Position numbers and translations under genes: made by a program. Below the pieces are notes generated by a model. It worked only from the letters and a program-made list of their open reading frames with translations. It made no database searches and had not been told where the DNA came from. From positions 47,754-111,753 of the forward strand of contig CAJTCH010000011.1 of NCBI GenBank assembly GCA_910574715.1: a stretch of DNA of 64,000 bases, read 5' to 3'. This DNA comes from Lachnospiraceae bacterium. GTDB lineage: Bacteria > Bacillota > Clostridia > Lachnospirales > Lachnospiraceae. Of this stretch, positions 34,999 to 45,500 are shown piece by piece; positions within the stretch are counted from its first letter, which is position 1; the number at the start of each line of letters is the position of its first letter.

Positions 34999-35352
34999 TT
35001 GGGCAATCGTGCAGGGTCGCAGGACTTGATTGAATTGGGCAACCGTATCCGAGACCGGAGGAATGAGATCAGCATGTCACAGGAGAAGGTTGCGGAACAG
35101 GCAGGGATCAGCGCCAACACCGTCAGCCGCATTGAGGGCGGGCAGTCTGCGATGTCCATAGAGATATTTATAAAAATGGTGCAGATACTCGGCGTGGATG
35201 CGAACGAGCTTCTTGGCGTAAGCGGCCAGACGAAGGAGGATGGGCAGTGCCGGAAGATGTTCTGCCGCATCCGGCATCTGAAGCAGAGTGAGCAGACGGT
35301 GGTTTTACAGACGATGGAGGCATTGGTCGATGGACTGCGGCAATGCAGGTGA
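34999..35352 (+). CDS. XRE-family transcriptional regulator
   Basis: 117 aa. Helix-turn-helix SQEKVAEQAGISANTVSRIEGGQSAMSIEIFIKMVQILGVDANELLG is the lambda Cro/C1 (HTH_3) type; the C-terminal part is helical and unknown. The start is taken as TTG at 34999 behind AGGAAGGAGG; the frame is open upstream to 34951. Two palindromes lie just before it, so it may read or be regulated through them. It probably controls ICE functions; the target is unknown. Confidence 0.75.
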   Translation: MGNRAGSQDLIELGNRIRDRRNEISMSQEKVAEQAGISANTVSRIEGGQSAMSIEIFIKMVQILGVDANELLGVSGQTKEDGQCRKMFCRIRHLKQSEQTVVLQTMEALVDGLRQCR

Positions 35353-35377
35353 TGTGATTTACCACAGTTCTTGAAGT

Positions 35378-35422
35378 TCCACAAATATGTTGCCCTTTCC
35401 GGGAATCTCCACATATATGTTG
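35378..35422 (+). repeat. Two 15-bp direct repeats
   Basis: TCCACAAATATGTTG at 35378-35392 and TCCACATATATGTTG at 35408-35422, 30 bp apart, downstream of the XRE gene. The stretch 35423-35590 holds nothing else I can name. Confidence 0.6.
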
Positions 35423-35590
35423 AGGTAAACGGAAGGGCCGGCTGTTAAACTGGATACATCAGAGGAAAACAGCCACAGGAGAAAACGATGATGGAAGGGG
35501 GATAGCAGAAAGGCAGATAAAAAGACCAGGATTATCAGAAAAATATAAGGATAAAGTTATGGACTGGTAAAGGCGGTAAAAGGGGTTCTT

Positions 35591-35618
35591 GGCTCCCGTT
35601 AAAAAAAACGGGTGAGCC
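35591..35618 (+). promoter_or_regulatory. Leader hairpin before the sigma-like genes
   Basis: GGCTCCCGTT and AACGGG-TG-AGCC pair around A6, about 100 bases before the first sigma-like gene. No T-run. Confidence 0.4.
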
Positions 35619-35716
35619 GGGAGCGTTATTTTACTGCCTTCCTGCTGTATCGGACAATCCCTGTGATGCCAGTTTTCCAGGCCGCCCGCAGCCTTCGGGC
35701 AGAAAGGCGGCTATAT

Positions 35717-36373
35717 ATGCTGACATTGCAGGAATTGAAACGAATTGTGGATGTGCCAGGTTTTGGAGTAAAACTTCCAACGGCAAAGCAGCTAAGGGCA
35801 TCCAGTTCGGTAATCGCACAGGAAAGGCTTGGCTTGGATTCGGAAATATCCGCTTATCAGAGCGGCTATGTGCTTTATCAGGTGGAAAAATATTTCACAG
35901 TGTTTTTACTTCACTCATGCAGGGATTATCTGTATCTGGCAGATGGAAAGACGGTTATCCTGCCGGAACAATTTTTTGAAAACAGGGAATGGTATCTGCG
36001 GCTTGTACTGGAAGGCGAAGACCGGCTGAACCGGAACCATGAAGAAAAGGAACGGAGCTGGAATGTTTCTTACAGCGCTGTATCCGAAGATTGGCTGGCA
36101 ATGGAAAACCTGACAGAATCCATGTTAGAGCATTTGACAAGGCAAGAGACGGTGGCAGAAATATTGGGGATTTTATCGGCAAGGCAGAAATATGTCATTC
36201 AAAAATATTACCTGCAGGGAGAAACACAGGAGCAGATTTCAAAGGAATTAGGCATCAGCCAGCAGGCGGTATCCGCAATGATTTCCCAGGCAGTCCGCAG
36301 CATCCGTAAAAATTATCAGGCTTCCCAGAATTGCCCTGATTACAGGATATGTTGCGGGGAGGGCCGGGCATGA
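35717..36373 (+). CDS. Sigma-70-like factor (region 4 type)
   Basis: 218 aa from the ATG at 35717 (MLTLQELKRIVDVPGFGVKLPTAKQLR). The C-terminus has a sigma region 4 helix-turn-helix (LSARQKYVIQKYYLQGETQEQISKELGISQQAVSAMISQAVRSIRKNY). The N-terminal part has no clear region 2. Two adjacent sigma-like genes are typical in Tn1549/Tn916-like elements, where they are thought to switch on transfer genes. The frame extends to 35612 without a good ribosome-binding site. Overlaps the next gene by ATGA. Confidence 0.75.
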   Translation: MLTLQELKRIVDVPGFGVKLPTAKQLRASSSVIAQERLGLDSEISAYQSGYVLYQVEKYFTVFLLHSCRDYLYLADGKTVILPEQFFENREWYLRLVLEGEDRLNRNHEEKERSWNVSYSAVSEDWLAMENLTESMLEHLTRQETVAEILGILSARQKYVIQKYYLQGETQEQISKELGISQQAVSAMISQAVRSIRKNYQASQNCPDYRICCGEGRA

Positions 36374-36825
36374 GAGGGAAACAGCCGAAGGAACGGGATC
36401 ATTATGTGCTGCGGATGGCGGACGGTACATTAGTGGATGTGACCAGGGAGGTTTATTTAGAATGGTATCGGTCACGGCGCAGGGAGCGGTATCAGAAGGA
36501 GCGGAACCGGAAACATGGCATATGCAGTCTGGACAGCTTAGAGGTCCGGGGGAATGGTTCAGGGCATTTCCAGGATATGGCAGAGGGGGTGGAGGAGACG
36601 GTTTTGCGAAATATCTGCCGGGATAAAGTGAGGGAAGTTCTGGAAAAACTGCCTGCAGAGGACGCCAGGCTGATTGAGCTGCTGTATTTTGCGGAAGCTA
36701 CGGTAACAGATACGGCAAAGCTCTTTGGCTGCAGCCGGAAAACGATACAGAACCACCGGAAACGGATATTAGAAGAGTTATGCCGGAAAATGAAAGATCA
36801 GGGAATTCAAGGGGGATATTTCTGA
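36370..36825 (+). CDS. Sigma-like helix-turn-helix protein
   Basis: 151 aa. Begins MRGKQPKERDHYVLRMADGTLVDVTREVYLEWYRSRRRERYQKERN and ends with a region 4-like domain (LPAEDARLIELLYFAEATVTDTAKLFGCSRKTIQNHRKRILEEL). The N-terminal block is characteristic of ICE-encoded sigma-like proteins. ATGA overlap with the preceding gene indicates translational coupling. It may act on its own or as a subunit with the first one. A palindrome copy lies 18 bp after the stop. Confidence 0.75.
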   Translation: MRGKQPKERDHYVLRMADGTLVDVTREVYLEWYRSRRRERYQKERNRKHGICSLDSLEVRGNGSGHFQDMAEGVEETVLRNICRDKVREVLEKLPAEDARLIELLYFAEATVTDTAKLFGCSRKTIQNHRKRILEELCRKMKDQGIQGGYF

Positions 36826-36842
36826 AAGCACATGGTTTTCCA

Positions 36843-36865
36843 CTTTGCGACATCGTGTCGCAAAG
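36843..36865. repeat. Dispersed 23-bp palindrome, copy 3
   Basis: CTTTGCGACA, TCG, TGTCGCAAAG: perfect 10-bp arms. Between convergent genes. Confidence 0.8.
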
Positions 36866-36889
36866 CGGAGTCCTGCCATCAGGTATATT

Positions 36890-37300
36890 TTATTCGTATT
36901 GTATTTCAAATTCTCCTGGATTGTCTTTGATATTATTTTGTACATCAGGGTTTTCTGTATTAAATTCTGTAACGTATTCAAAAGAATAAGCTTCCTTACC
37001 TTTTTGTGCATTTTTTTCAGAAGTGAATACATCTACGGATACATTGTTAGGATATCCGTTTATATCAAACGAAAAGCGTGTACTGTGGAAATCATTGTCA
37101 AGGATATGCTGTATGATTTCCCTGGAACATGCTTCTTTATCCGATACGTCATCTTTATCGGCAATGACATCAATATCCAGCTCATACCAGTTACCGGATG
37201 TTGTGTTATTGGAAGAGAGAATGTCCATTTCAATATATTCTTTGGAACACCCACATATCATTCCGCATGATAATAAAATTAAGAGTCCTGTTTTTTTCAT
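36890..37300 (-). CDS. Small putative lipoprotein
   Basis: 136 aa. Starts MKKTGLLILLSCGMICGCSKEY with a lysine-rich N-terminus, hydrophobic core and lipobox-like ending at a cysteine (Cys18), then a hydrophilic domain (YELDIDVIADKDDVSDKEACSREIIQHILDNDFHSTRFSFDINGYPNNVSVDVFTSEKNA). No family recognised. AT-rich compared with the conjugation genes, so probably cargo. Its promoter region is shared with the divergent XRE repressor and may be controlled by it. Confidence 0.65.
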   Translation of the reverse strand: MKKTGLLILLSCGMICGCSKEYIEMDILSSNNTTSGNWYELDIDVIADKDDVSDKEACSREIIQHILDNDFHSTRFSFDINGYPNNVSVDVFTSEKNAQKGKEAYSFEYVTEFNTENPDVQNNIKDNPGEFEIQYE

Positions 37301-37320
37301 TTCCCGTCACCTCCAATTAC

Positions 37321-37393
37321 CTAACCAAATGGTTTGGTTTTGAATAAAGTATAACATCTGGTGATAAAATTTGAAAGAGTAAAACTAACCAAA
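37321..37393. promoter_or_regulatory. Operator region of XRE repressor copy 1
   Basis: Palindrome AACCAAA-TGG-TTTGGTT at 37323-37339 near the -10-like TATAAC (37350-37355); a half-site CTAACCAAA recurs at 37385-37393 next to the ribosome-binding site. Confidence 0.6.
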
Positions 37394-37407
37394 CGGTGAG
37401 GTGCGAT

Positions 37408-37626
37408 ATGTATTACAGGCGGATCAGGGATTTGAGGACAGACCATGATTTACGGCAGATAGATGTGGCTGAATTTTTGGGCTGCCATGAAGGTGTATAC
37501 AGAAGGTATGAGAATGGGGTGCGTGAGATACCGCTATGGGCATTGTTGAAGCTGGCAGAACGGTATGATGTCAGTGTTGATTATATGCTTGGGATTACAG
37601 ATAATAGAAGAAAATATGGTGAATAG
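37408..37626 (+). CDS. XRE-family repressor, copy 1
   Basis: 72 aa, essentially one HTH_3 domain: MYYRRIRDLRTDHDLRQIDVAEFLGCHEGVYRRYENGVREIPLWALLKLAERYDVSVDYMLGITDNRRKYGE. Strongly similar to the next gene (only a few substitutions), with duplicated upstream operators and ending. GTGAGGTG ribosome-binding site. Probably self-regulating. Terminator follows. Confidence 0.85.
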   Translation: MYYRRIRDLRTDHDLRQIDVAEFLGCHEGVYRRYENGVREIPLWALLKLAERYDVSVDYMLGITDNRRKYGE

Positions 37627-37627
37627 G

Positions 37628-37665
37628 GTTATGGCACATTAATTTCTCATGCCATAACTCTTTTT
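37628..37665 (+). terminator. Rho-independent terminator
   Basis: GTTATGGCA...TGCCATAAC followed by TCTTTTT. Confidence 0.8.
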
Positions 37666-37740
37666 GCATCATGCTCTCCTGCAGGATGTTTTATATCTAA
37701 TACTTTGAGCATTTTCAAATATTGGCCATCTTCTATTTAC

Positions 37741-37815
37741 CTAACCGAATAGTACGGTTTTGATTAGAATATCCTATCTGATGATAAGATTGAAATATAG
37801 ATCAAACCGAACGGT
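37741..37815. promoter_or_regulatory. Operator region of XRE repressor copy 2
   Basis: CTAACCGAA...CGGTT at 37741-37759 and AACCGAACGGT at 37805-37815 are counterparts of the copy 1 sites, with A-to-G changes shared by both sites. Confidence 0.55.
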
Positions 37816-37825
37816 GAGGTGTAGT

Positions 37826-38044
37826 ATGCATTACAAGAGAATCAGGGATTTAAGGACAGACCATGATTTAAGACAGATAGATGTGGCTGAATTTTTAGGG
37901 TGCCATGAAGGAGTGTACAGAAGATACGAAAATGGTTCACGTGAGATACCGCTATGGGCATTGATGAAACTGGCGGAACGGTATGATGTCAGTGTCGATT
38001 ATATATTGGGGATTACAGATAATAGAAGAAAATATGGGGAATGA
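37826..38044 (+). CDS. XRE-family repressor, copy 2
   Basis: 72 aa, paralogue of the gene at 37408 with substitutions such as HYK for YYR, S for V and M for L. The promoter block was duplicated together with the gene, but the operator changed from AACCAAA to AACCGAA at both sites, which may give the two proteins separate targets. GTGAGGTG precedes the ATG. Terminator at 38044-38080. Confidence 0.85.
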   Translation: MHYKRIRDLRTDHDLRQIDVAEFLGCHEGVYRRYENGSREIPLWALMKLAERYDVSVDYILGITDNRRKYGE

Positions 38045-38080
38045 AAGGCTATGGGATAAGTCATGTACCATAGCCTTTTA
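38044..38080 (+). terminator. Rho-independent terminator
   Basis: AAAGGCTATGG...CCATAGCCTTTT stem-loop; also suited to the convergent hydrolase gene. Confidence 0.7.
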
Positions 38081-38113
38081 TTATTTAAGTGGTTCTGCAC
38101 AGGATTTCCTAAT

Positions 38114-38956
38114 TCATTCATTTGATGCAAAATAATGGTTCAAAGCATACTCGAAATGAGCATTAAACTGTATTGCCGCCTTTTGGCTAAGCGGCATCTT
38201 AGGCTTTACCATATCAAAAGCATGTATATTTGTCCTATAGATATCTATATCAGCTTCTACGCCTGCTTTTTTTAAGTTCTCAACGAATGTACAGGTTTCA
38301 GAATAGAAAGGCTCTCCATCGCCAACAAAAGTGTATGCAGGTGGCAGGCCAGAATAATCCTTCTGTCTTGCAGGCACTGCATAAGGCGATACAGCTTTTT
38401 TGGCGTGTTTTCTTAAATATATTTTCCATGCCAAGTGGTTCCTTCTGGTATTCCATACTTTTCCATGATTATCCGTTGAGGATTCCGTGTCAAAGTTATC
38501 AATCATTGGATATAAAGGCATTTGATAAGCAATATTGACCTCTCCTTTGTCCCTTGCCATCATGCACAGAGCCGCACACAGACCGCCGCCAGCGCTTTCT
38601 CCGCCTGCCATAATCTGGTTTTTATTTATCCCCAAATCATCCGTATGCTTTTTAAGATACAAAAGCGCATCGTAACAGTCATTTATAGCAGCTGGATATG
38701 GCGCTATAAAAGAAAGCCTATAGCCGGGAGAAATCACGGTAGCGCCATATTTTTTTACCAGATCTACTGCTCTGGACATATGAACCATTTCTTTCATTCC
38801 AGTTAGATAACCGCCTCCATGAATCCATAGGATTCCTGGGGCATTCTTTTTTGGGGATTTAGGCGATAGTAAAAGCGCAGATATAGATTTTCTGTCTTTT
38901 CGCGGTATTCTTATCTTTGTGCAGTTTATCTCTTTATCAGTAGAAATTTTATACAT
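38114..38956 (-). CDS. Alpha/beta hydrolase, HSL-like esterase
   Basis: 280 aa. Oxyanion motif HGGG (LWIHGGGYLTG), nucleophile elbow GESAGG, acid in FVGDGEPF and base in NIHAFD complete the triad of the hormone-sensitive lipase (GH/alpha-beta hydrolase_3) family. No signal peptide. AT-rich and on the opposite strand from the element's core genes, so it looks like cargo. The start is set at ATG 38956 because TTGGAG lies at the right distance; a TTG at 38971 is possible. Confidence 0.85.
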   Translation of the reverse strand: MYKISTDKEINCTKIRIPRKDRKSISALLLSPKSPKKNAPGILWIHGGGYLTGMKEMVHMSRAVDLVKKYGATVISPGYRLSFIAPYPAAINDCYDALLYLKKHTDDLGINKNQIMAGGESAGGGLCAALCMMARDKGEVNIAYQMPLYPMIDNFDTESSTDNHGKVWNTRRNHLAWKIYLRKHAKKAVSPYAVPARQKDYSGLPPAYTFVGDGEPFYSETCTFVENLKKAGVEADIDIYRTNIHAFDMVKPKMPLSQKAAIQFNAHFEYALNHYFASNE

Positions 38957-39145
38957 AGAAAACAGCTCCAATCTTTTTTCATGTAAATATCATCACAAAT
39001 ATTGCTGATCCGATAATCAAGATTTACTATTTCGTAAAAATTCTAATTTGTTCAATGCTTTTATTCTATCATATCCAGACAGTTCTTTTACCCAATATTC
39101 AGTTCGTATACAAAAAATAAAAAAGTTTTCAAATCTGCTTGTATT

Positions 39146-39180
39146 TTACCCTTTCCAGCCTGCTATTAGTGAAAGGGTAA
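39146..39180. repeat. Perfect 10-bp inverted repeat in the hydrolase-adhesin spacer
   Basis: TTACCCTTTC and GAAAGGGTAA with a 15-base loop. The 595-bp spacer 38972-39566 holds otherwise only an AT-rich hydrolase promoter region and a GC-richer leader; an 88-codon frame at 39279-39545 is not convincing. Confidence 0.5.
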
Positions 39181-39566
39181 CATTTCTGAAAAATTTCCAA
39201 CTATCACAATTCAAAGATTTCCCTTTCACTCGTACCTTGAAAATTTCATAGCCTGCCCAGATTGATACCCGGCATTGAGTGTGCATCTTAGCGTGCCTTG
39301 CCGGAGAAAACGCCCCAGGAAAGAGAAGCCGGGACAGGGAACGGGTCTGGGAGGGACACAGGAAAACGCTCAATAAATATGACCAGTCCGGGGAACCGGG
39401 CTGGATAACAGCAGATGCCATGCAGGGAAGCCTTTTTGTTCCGGTGTGTTTGAATATGCCGGGGCAGGGGTTTTCCTGTATTGATGTGCTGTTATCGGCT
39501 GGCAGTGCAAATAAAACGAAGGGAGACAGGCATATGGGAAGATAGGAAATAAGCGGAAAAGACAGG

Positions 39567-42500
39567 ATGATGGCAGTTATGAAGCTGCGCAACGAAGAAA
39601 GCGAGGGAAAAACTATATTGAAAGGAAACGTAAAGAGGATTGTATCCGGCCTGCTGTCGGCGGTCACGGTCTTGTCAGCCTTCTTACAGCCGGTGGGAGT
39701 TTATGCGGCAGTGCCGGAGACTGTGGCTTATGAAGCGGAGTACCCGGCTTTTGAGAAGGTGAAAGAAAAACTGGATGCGGATGAAATTGTGGCTGCAAAA
39801 GATCATATCGTGGAGATTGACAGTGGCTTTGACGTGGAACATGATTTTTCCGGCATAGAGTTTTCGCCGGATAAAGTAAAAATCACATTCTATGAAGCAA
39901 CGGACAAAGATGGGAAAAAGATTGACATTGGGAAGGGAGGGACTTACAAAGCGGTTTACTTTGTAGAGCCGGCCAGTAAGAATCCATCTTACCATGTCAG
40001 CAGGAACATTATTGTAAAGGAAAAAATATCTGTATCATCTTCTGAAAAGCGGACGGCAGATGGAGAAGGAAGCGAAAACAGCCATTCCGATGATTCAGAA
40101 GGAACGGAAGCAGATGGGGAAGGAGATTTGCCGGGGCAGACGGCAGATGGGGAAGAAATCCCGAAGGAATCCATGACAGAATCCGAGATGGAAGCGGTCA
40201 TAGAGGGCATGGAACAGGCAGAAGATACAAGACAGGATGCGGAAATGATTGCAGAGGAAGAAGGCATCCTTCTGTTTGCAGAAGCAAGGAAGAAGGCAAG
40301 GGCTTCTGGTTCCGCAACAATGGTAAAGGGAAGGAAGATTTATTATCCCGGCAACCTGGGAAATTACTCTACCTGTTATTTCACGGTAAATGGGAAGATC
40401 GCATATTGCCTGGAGTCTGCAAAGGGTTCCCCGGATACCGGGAGCTACGCCGCCCAGATCATAGACGGGAATCCGAACCTGCAGAAAACGCTTTATTATG
40501 GCTATGGCGGCACAGGGGATGTGACTGCAAGCTATATGCCGTCCTTTGGAGAGGATTTAAAGTATGTGTTCACCCATATCGCGGCCAGTTATTTTTACTG
40601 CGGCATGGATGGGTTTGCCGGATGCACGATGGATGATCTGCGGGAGTGCGGGGTGCTTGGTTGGATCAATTATCTGGAAAGCCTGCCTGTGCCGCCCGAT
40701 CCACAGATCAGTTTGAGCAAGACCGCTTTGAAAGCAACCTATGATGGCTCGAAGCAGGTGACGGGGACAACGAAGCTGAACGGTGATTCCAGAAATTCCA
40801 TTACCATCAAGCTTCCAAAGGATGTGACATTCCATAATAAGACAGACGGGAGCAAGCAGACAGGGGGAACTGTCCGTGTTTCCGGTGGGACAAGTTTTTA
40901 TTTTACTGCCCCGGTGACGGTCAATGGGGACTGGAATACCGGAGCAATGAAAGGCAGCATCCGGGTGATATGGAAGGCGCTTGTCGTTCCGACAGGGAGC
41001 GCCACACAGGATATTGGGAGTTATTATGAGGAAGAAGGCGGCAATTCCGTGAGCCTATCCGTGGACTGGCTGGAACGTGCAAAAGTGAAGGTAATCAAGG
41101 TGGATTCCATTGCCAACGCAAACCTTTCCGGCGCTGTATTCGGCATTTACCGGGATAAGGACTGTACGGACTTGATTACCAGGATGCCTGCAACGGACAG
41201 TAATGGTGCGTCGGAAGCGGAAATTGTCATGACACAGAATACGGTGTATCTGAAAGAGATTACGGCTCCGGCAGGATACCGGTATAATGCGACTGCTTAC
41301 CGTGTAACTCTGGAAGCGAACCAGACAGCTTCCACGACTGTCCCGGATGTGGAGCAGCTTGGGAATCTGACGATTTACAAGGAAGGCGAGGTTTTGACGG
41401 GTGCGGATTCCAATGAGAACGGCACAGCATTCCGTTATGAAAGCCGTAGACAGAAGGGCGCTGTATTCAATGTCTATGCGGCAAAGGATATTACTACGCC
41501 GTATGGCTCGGTAGTCTATAAAGCCGGGGATCTGGTGGCGGAAAACCTTGTGACCGGGGACAATGGCTCTGTGACGCTGAAAAACCTGCATCTTGGCACA
41601 TACCGGGTAAAGGAAATGCAGGCTCCGAAGAATTTCTATAACAAAGGGGAAACAAAGGATGTGGCGATCACCTATGCCGGGCAGATGGCGGAGGCGGCGT
41701 TTGCCAATGCAACATTTTTAAATGACAGGCAGAAAGCGGATGTGCGTGTGGTAAAGAACGATAAGGATACGGAAAATGGACTTGCGGGGGGAATTTTCGG
41801 GCTGTATGCTTCAGAAAATATCACTAAAGCAGACGGGAATGTTGTTGTATCCAAAGGCGCACTGATAGACAAAGCAACAACGGATGGTGATGGCAATGCA
41901 GCATTTTTGGCAGACCTTCCGGTTGGGTTTGGGTATGAGGTAAAAGAAATCCAGGCTCCGGAGGGGTATCTTAGGAATATGGAAGATGTGTATTCTTTCC
42001 GGTTTGGTTACACCAATGACCAGGAAGCGAAAGTGACATTCTCCCATACTTTTGCTAATGAGCGTGTCAACGCCACAATCCGGCTGCAGAAGAAGGATAA
42101 GGAAACCAACAAAAATATCCCACAGGGGGACGGAACACTGGAACACGCCGTTTACGGACTGTATGCAAGGAATGACATCCTGCACCCAGATAAAAAGACA
42201 GGCATCCTTTATAAAGCCGGGGAACAGGTGGGAACACTGACTACGGATAAAGAGGGCAAGGCAGAAATTACAGATTTATACCTTGGGGAGTATTTTGTGA
42301 AAGAGATCACGCCGCCCACGGGCTATCTGGCGGACGGAACGGAGTATGACCTGTCCTGCAGCTATGAGGGGGATTTGGTGTCTACGGTAGAACGTGACTG
42401 CACATCCCCGGAGCAGGTGAAAAAGCAGCCGTTCCAGATCATTAAGGCAGCGGACAATGGGAAAACCGATGCAGATTTATTATCCGGTGCAGGGTTTACG

Positions 42501-45500
42501 GCATGGCTGGTATCTTCCCTGGACACAAAGGAAGATGGCGGATATGATTTTGATTCCGCTGAACCTGTGGAAATCGGGGAGAACGGGGCAACGGAAATCT
42601 TTACTGATGAAAAGGGTTATGCCTGCAGCATCCCGCTCCCGTTTGGGACGTACATTGTGAGGGAAACAACCACACCGCATAATTATACGCCGGTTAGGGA
42701 TTTCCTTGTGCGTATCACGGAGCATAAGCCGGACACGCCGCAGGTATGGCGGGTGCTTCTGGACGATGAATTTGAAGCGAAGCTGAGAATTGTGAAGCAG
42801 GATGTTGAAACGAAGAAGGCTGTGCTTGCGAAAAACACAGAGTTCAAGGTATATGACCTGGACAACGAGAAATATGTGGAGCAGGTGACGACTTACCCGA
42901 CCGTGGTAATACATAAATCCTATTTCACGGACAGCGAAGGTTATCTGATTTTGCCGCAGAACCTGAAAATCGGTCATTATCGGATAGAAGAAGTCAATGC
43001 CCCGTTTGGCTATACGCTGAATGAGAATTATTATGAAGTGTCTGTGGATTCCGATACGCTGTACCAAATGGACGATGTGTCGGGGGACGTTATCATTGAT
43101 GTTGTCTATGAAAACCATCCGGTAAAGGGTGGGCTGCATATCGTGAAGAAGGGTGAAGTGCTGAACCGATACGATGATAAGGATTTCCGGTATGAGGTGG
43201 AAACATTAGAGGGTGCAGAGTTCAAAGTTTATGCGGCAGAGGATATTTACACCGCTGATTTCCAGAAGGATGAAAACGGGAACCGGATTCTTGAATATGC
43301 TTCTGGCGTATTGGTGGATACGCTGGTGACAGATAAAGACGGGAAAGCGTCGATTGAAAACCTTCCGCTTGGCACATACCGGGTAGAAGAAACAAAAGCC
43401 CCGGAAGGGTTTGTGCTGAATGGAGAGGCGCAGACCATTACCTTTGCTTACACAGACCAGAACACGCCAATCATTGAACAGACAGCCACATTTGAGAATG
43501 ACCGCCAGAAGGTGGCGATTGCAGTGGTGAAGAAAGATGCAGAGAATGAATCTGTGGTAGCGGGGGCAGTCTTTGGACTGTATGCGAAGGCTGATATTTT
43601 CGCACATGGGGAAGTGATTGTTAAAGCGGATATGCTGCTTGGTGAAGCCATGACAGGGGAAGATGGCAGGGCAGTCTTTGACCTGGATCTGCCTTTCGGG
43701 GAATATTACATCCGGGAGGAACAGGCTCCTGCAGGCTATGTATCTTCCGATGAAACCATTGAAGTATCTGCTGCATACCAGGGGCAGGATGTAGAAGTTG
43801 CAGAATATGTGTCTGAATTTAAAAATGAACCGACAACCGTTTCCATTAAAAAGACAGACCTTGCAACAGGCGTGGAACTGGAAGGGGCAGCATTGACTGT
43901 CCTTGATAAAGACGGGGATATCGTAGATACATGGAAATCCGTCAAAGGAGAGGAACATATCATTAAGCGGCTGACCGTCGGAGAAACTTATACGCTCCGG
44001 GAGGAATTAGCGCCTTATGGGTATTTAAAGGCAGAAGAAATCACGTTTACCGTGGAAGATACGGCTGAAATCCAAAAAGTGGAGATGAAGGACGATGTGC
44101 CGACAGGTACGCTCCTGATCAACAAAGAAGGGGAGTTTTTAGAAAATGTATCGTTGCTGGACAGCATTGGCGGCTGGATCACGCATCTGTTTGAGTATGT
44201 CACCGGCTCACTGAAAGATGTTGTCTTTGAAGTGTATGCCCTGGAGGATATAAAAGCGGCAGATGGGGAGAGTGAGGATTATTATAAAAAGGATGAGCTG
44301 ATAGCTGCCATCACCACGGACGATAGCGGGATTGCAAAACTGGACAATCTCCCTCTTGGGAAATATTATGTGAAGGAGAAAGAAACAGCAGAGGGTTATG
44401 TTCTTGACGGGGAAATCCGGGAGATTGACCTGACTTACCGTGATCAGGACACAGCGGTTGTCACGTTCTCTACGGACTGGCAGAATAACCGCCAGAAAGC
44501 AGAAGTCAATGTAATAAAGACGGAGAAAGATTCTGACCGTGCAGTGGAAGGGACGGTATTCGCCCTTTGTGCGAAAGAGGACATCACCAATAAAGATGGC
44601 GAAGTGATCATGGAGGCGGATACGGTGATTGAGGAAAAAGCCACGGACGAAGATGGGAAGCTGTCATTTGCGGCTGCCCTCCCGATTGGGTTCCCTTATT
44701 ATGTGAAAGAAACGGCCCCTGCTCCGGGATTTACCAGCGAAGGTGAAACAAAGGAATTTGACTTCACCTATGAAGATGCGGAGCAAGAAAGCATTTCCTA
44801 TGAATTTGCCTTTGAAAATGTTCCTACGGTATTTGAGTTTACCAAAACATCCCTTACAGATGGAAAAGAGGTAGAGGGTGCGAAGCTTAAGGTAACGGAT
44901 GAAGACGGCAATCTTGTGGATGAGTGGGTTTCCGGCAAGGAGCCGCATATCATCAAAGAATTAGTAGTTGGTAAGAAATATACCATGACAGAGACACAGC
45001 CTGCAGACGGCTATGTGACTGCGGAGAGCATTGAGTTTGTTGTGGAGAATACAGGAGAAGTGCAGAAGGTGGATATGAAGGATGATGTGACAAAGGTGGA
45101 GATTTCCAAGACAGACATAGCCGGGAAGGAACTGCCAGGGGCAAAACTTTCCATTCTGGATAAAGACGGGAAAGAAGTAGAAAGTTGGACTTCCGGGAAT
45201 AAGCCGCATTATATGGAAATGCTGCCAATCGGGGAATACACACTGCATGAGGAAAGTGCGCCGGACGGCTATCTTGTGGCAGAAGATGTGAAGTTTGAAG
45301 TTAAGGATACCGGGGAGATCCAGAAGGTTTCGATGAAGGATGAAGCGGAGCCGGGCGAACCGGATCAGCCGAAGGAAACACCGAAACCGAAAACGCCGTC
45401 TGCTGAGACTCCGAAAACAGGGGATGACAGGCCGTTCTGGTTATGGCTTGCCTTGGCCGGGATTGCAGTCTGCGGGATAGCAAGCTCTGTGATTATATTC

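Noticed and set aside
39279..39545. 88-codon frame before the giant surface protein
   Set aside because: No ribosome-binding site or recognisable protein pattern; looks like leader DNA.
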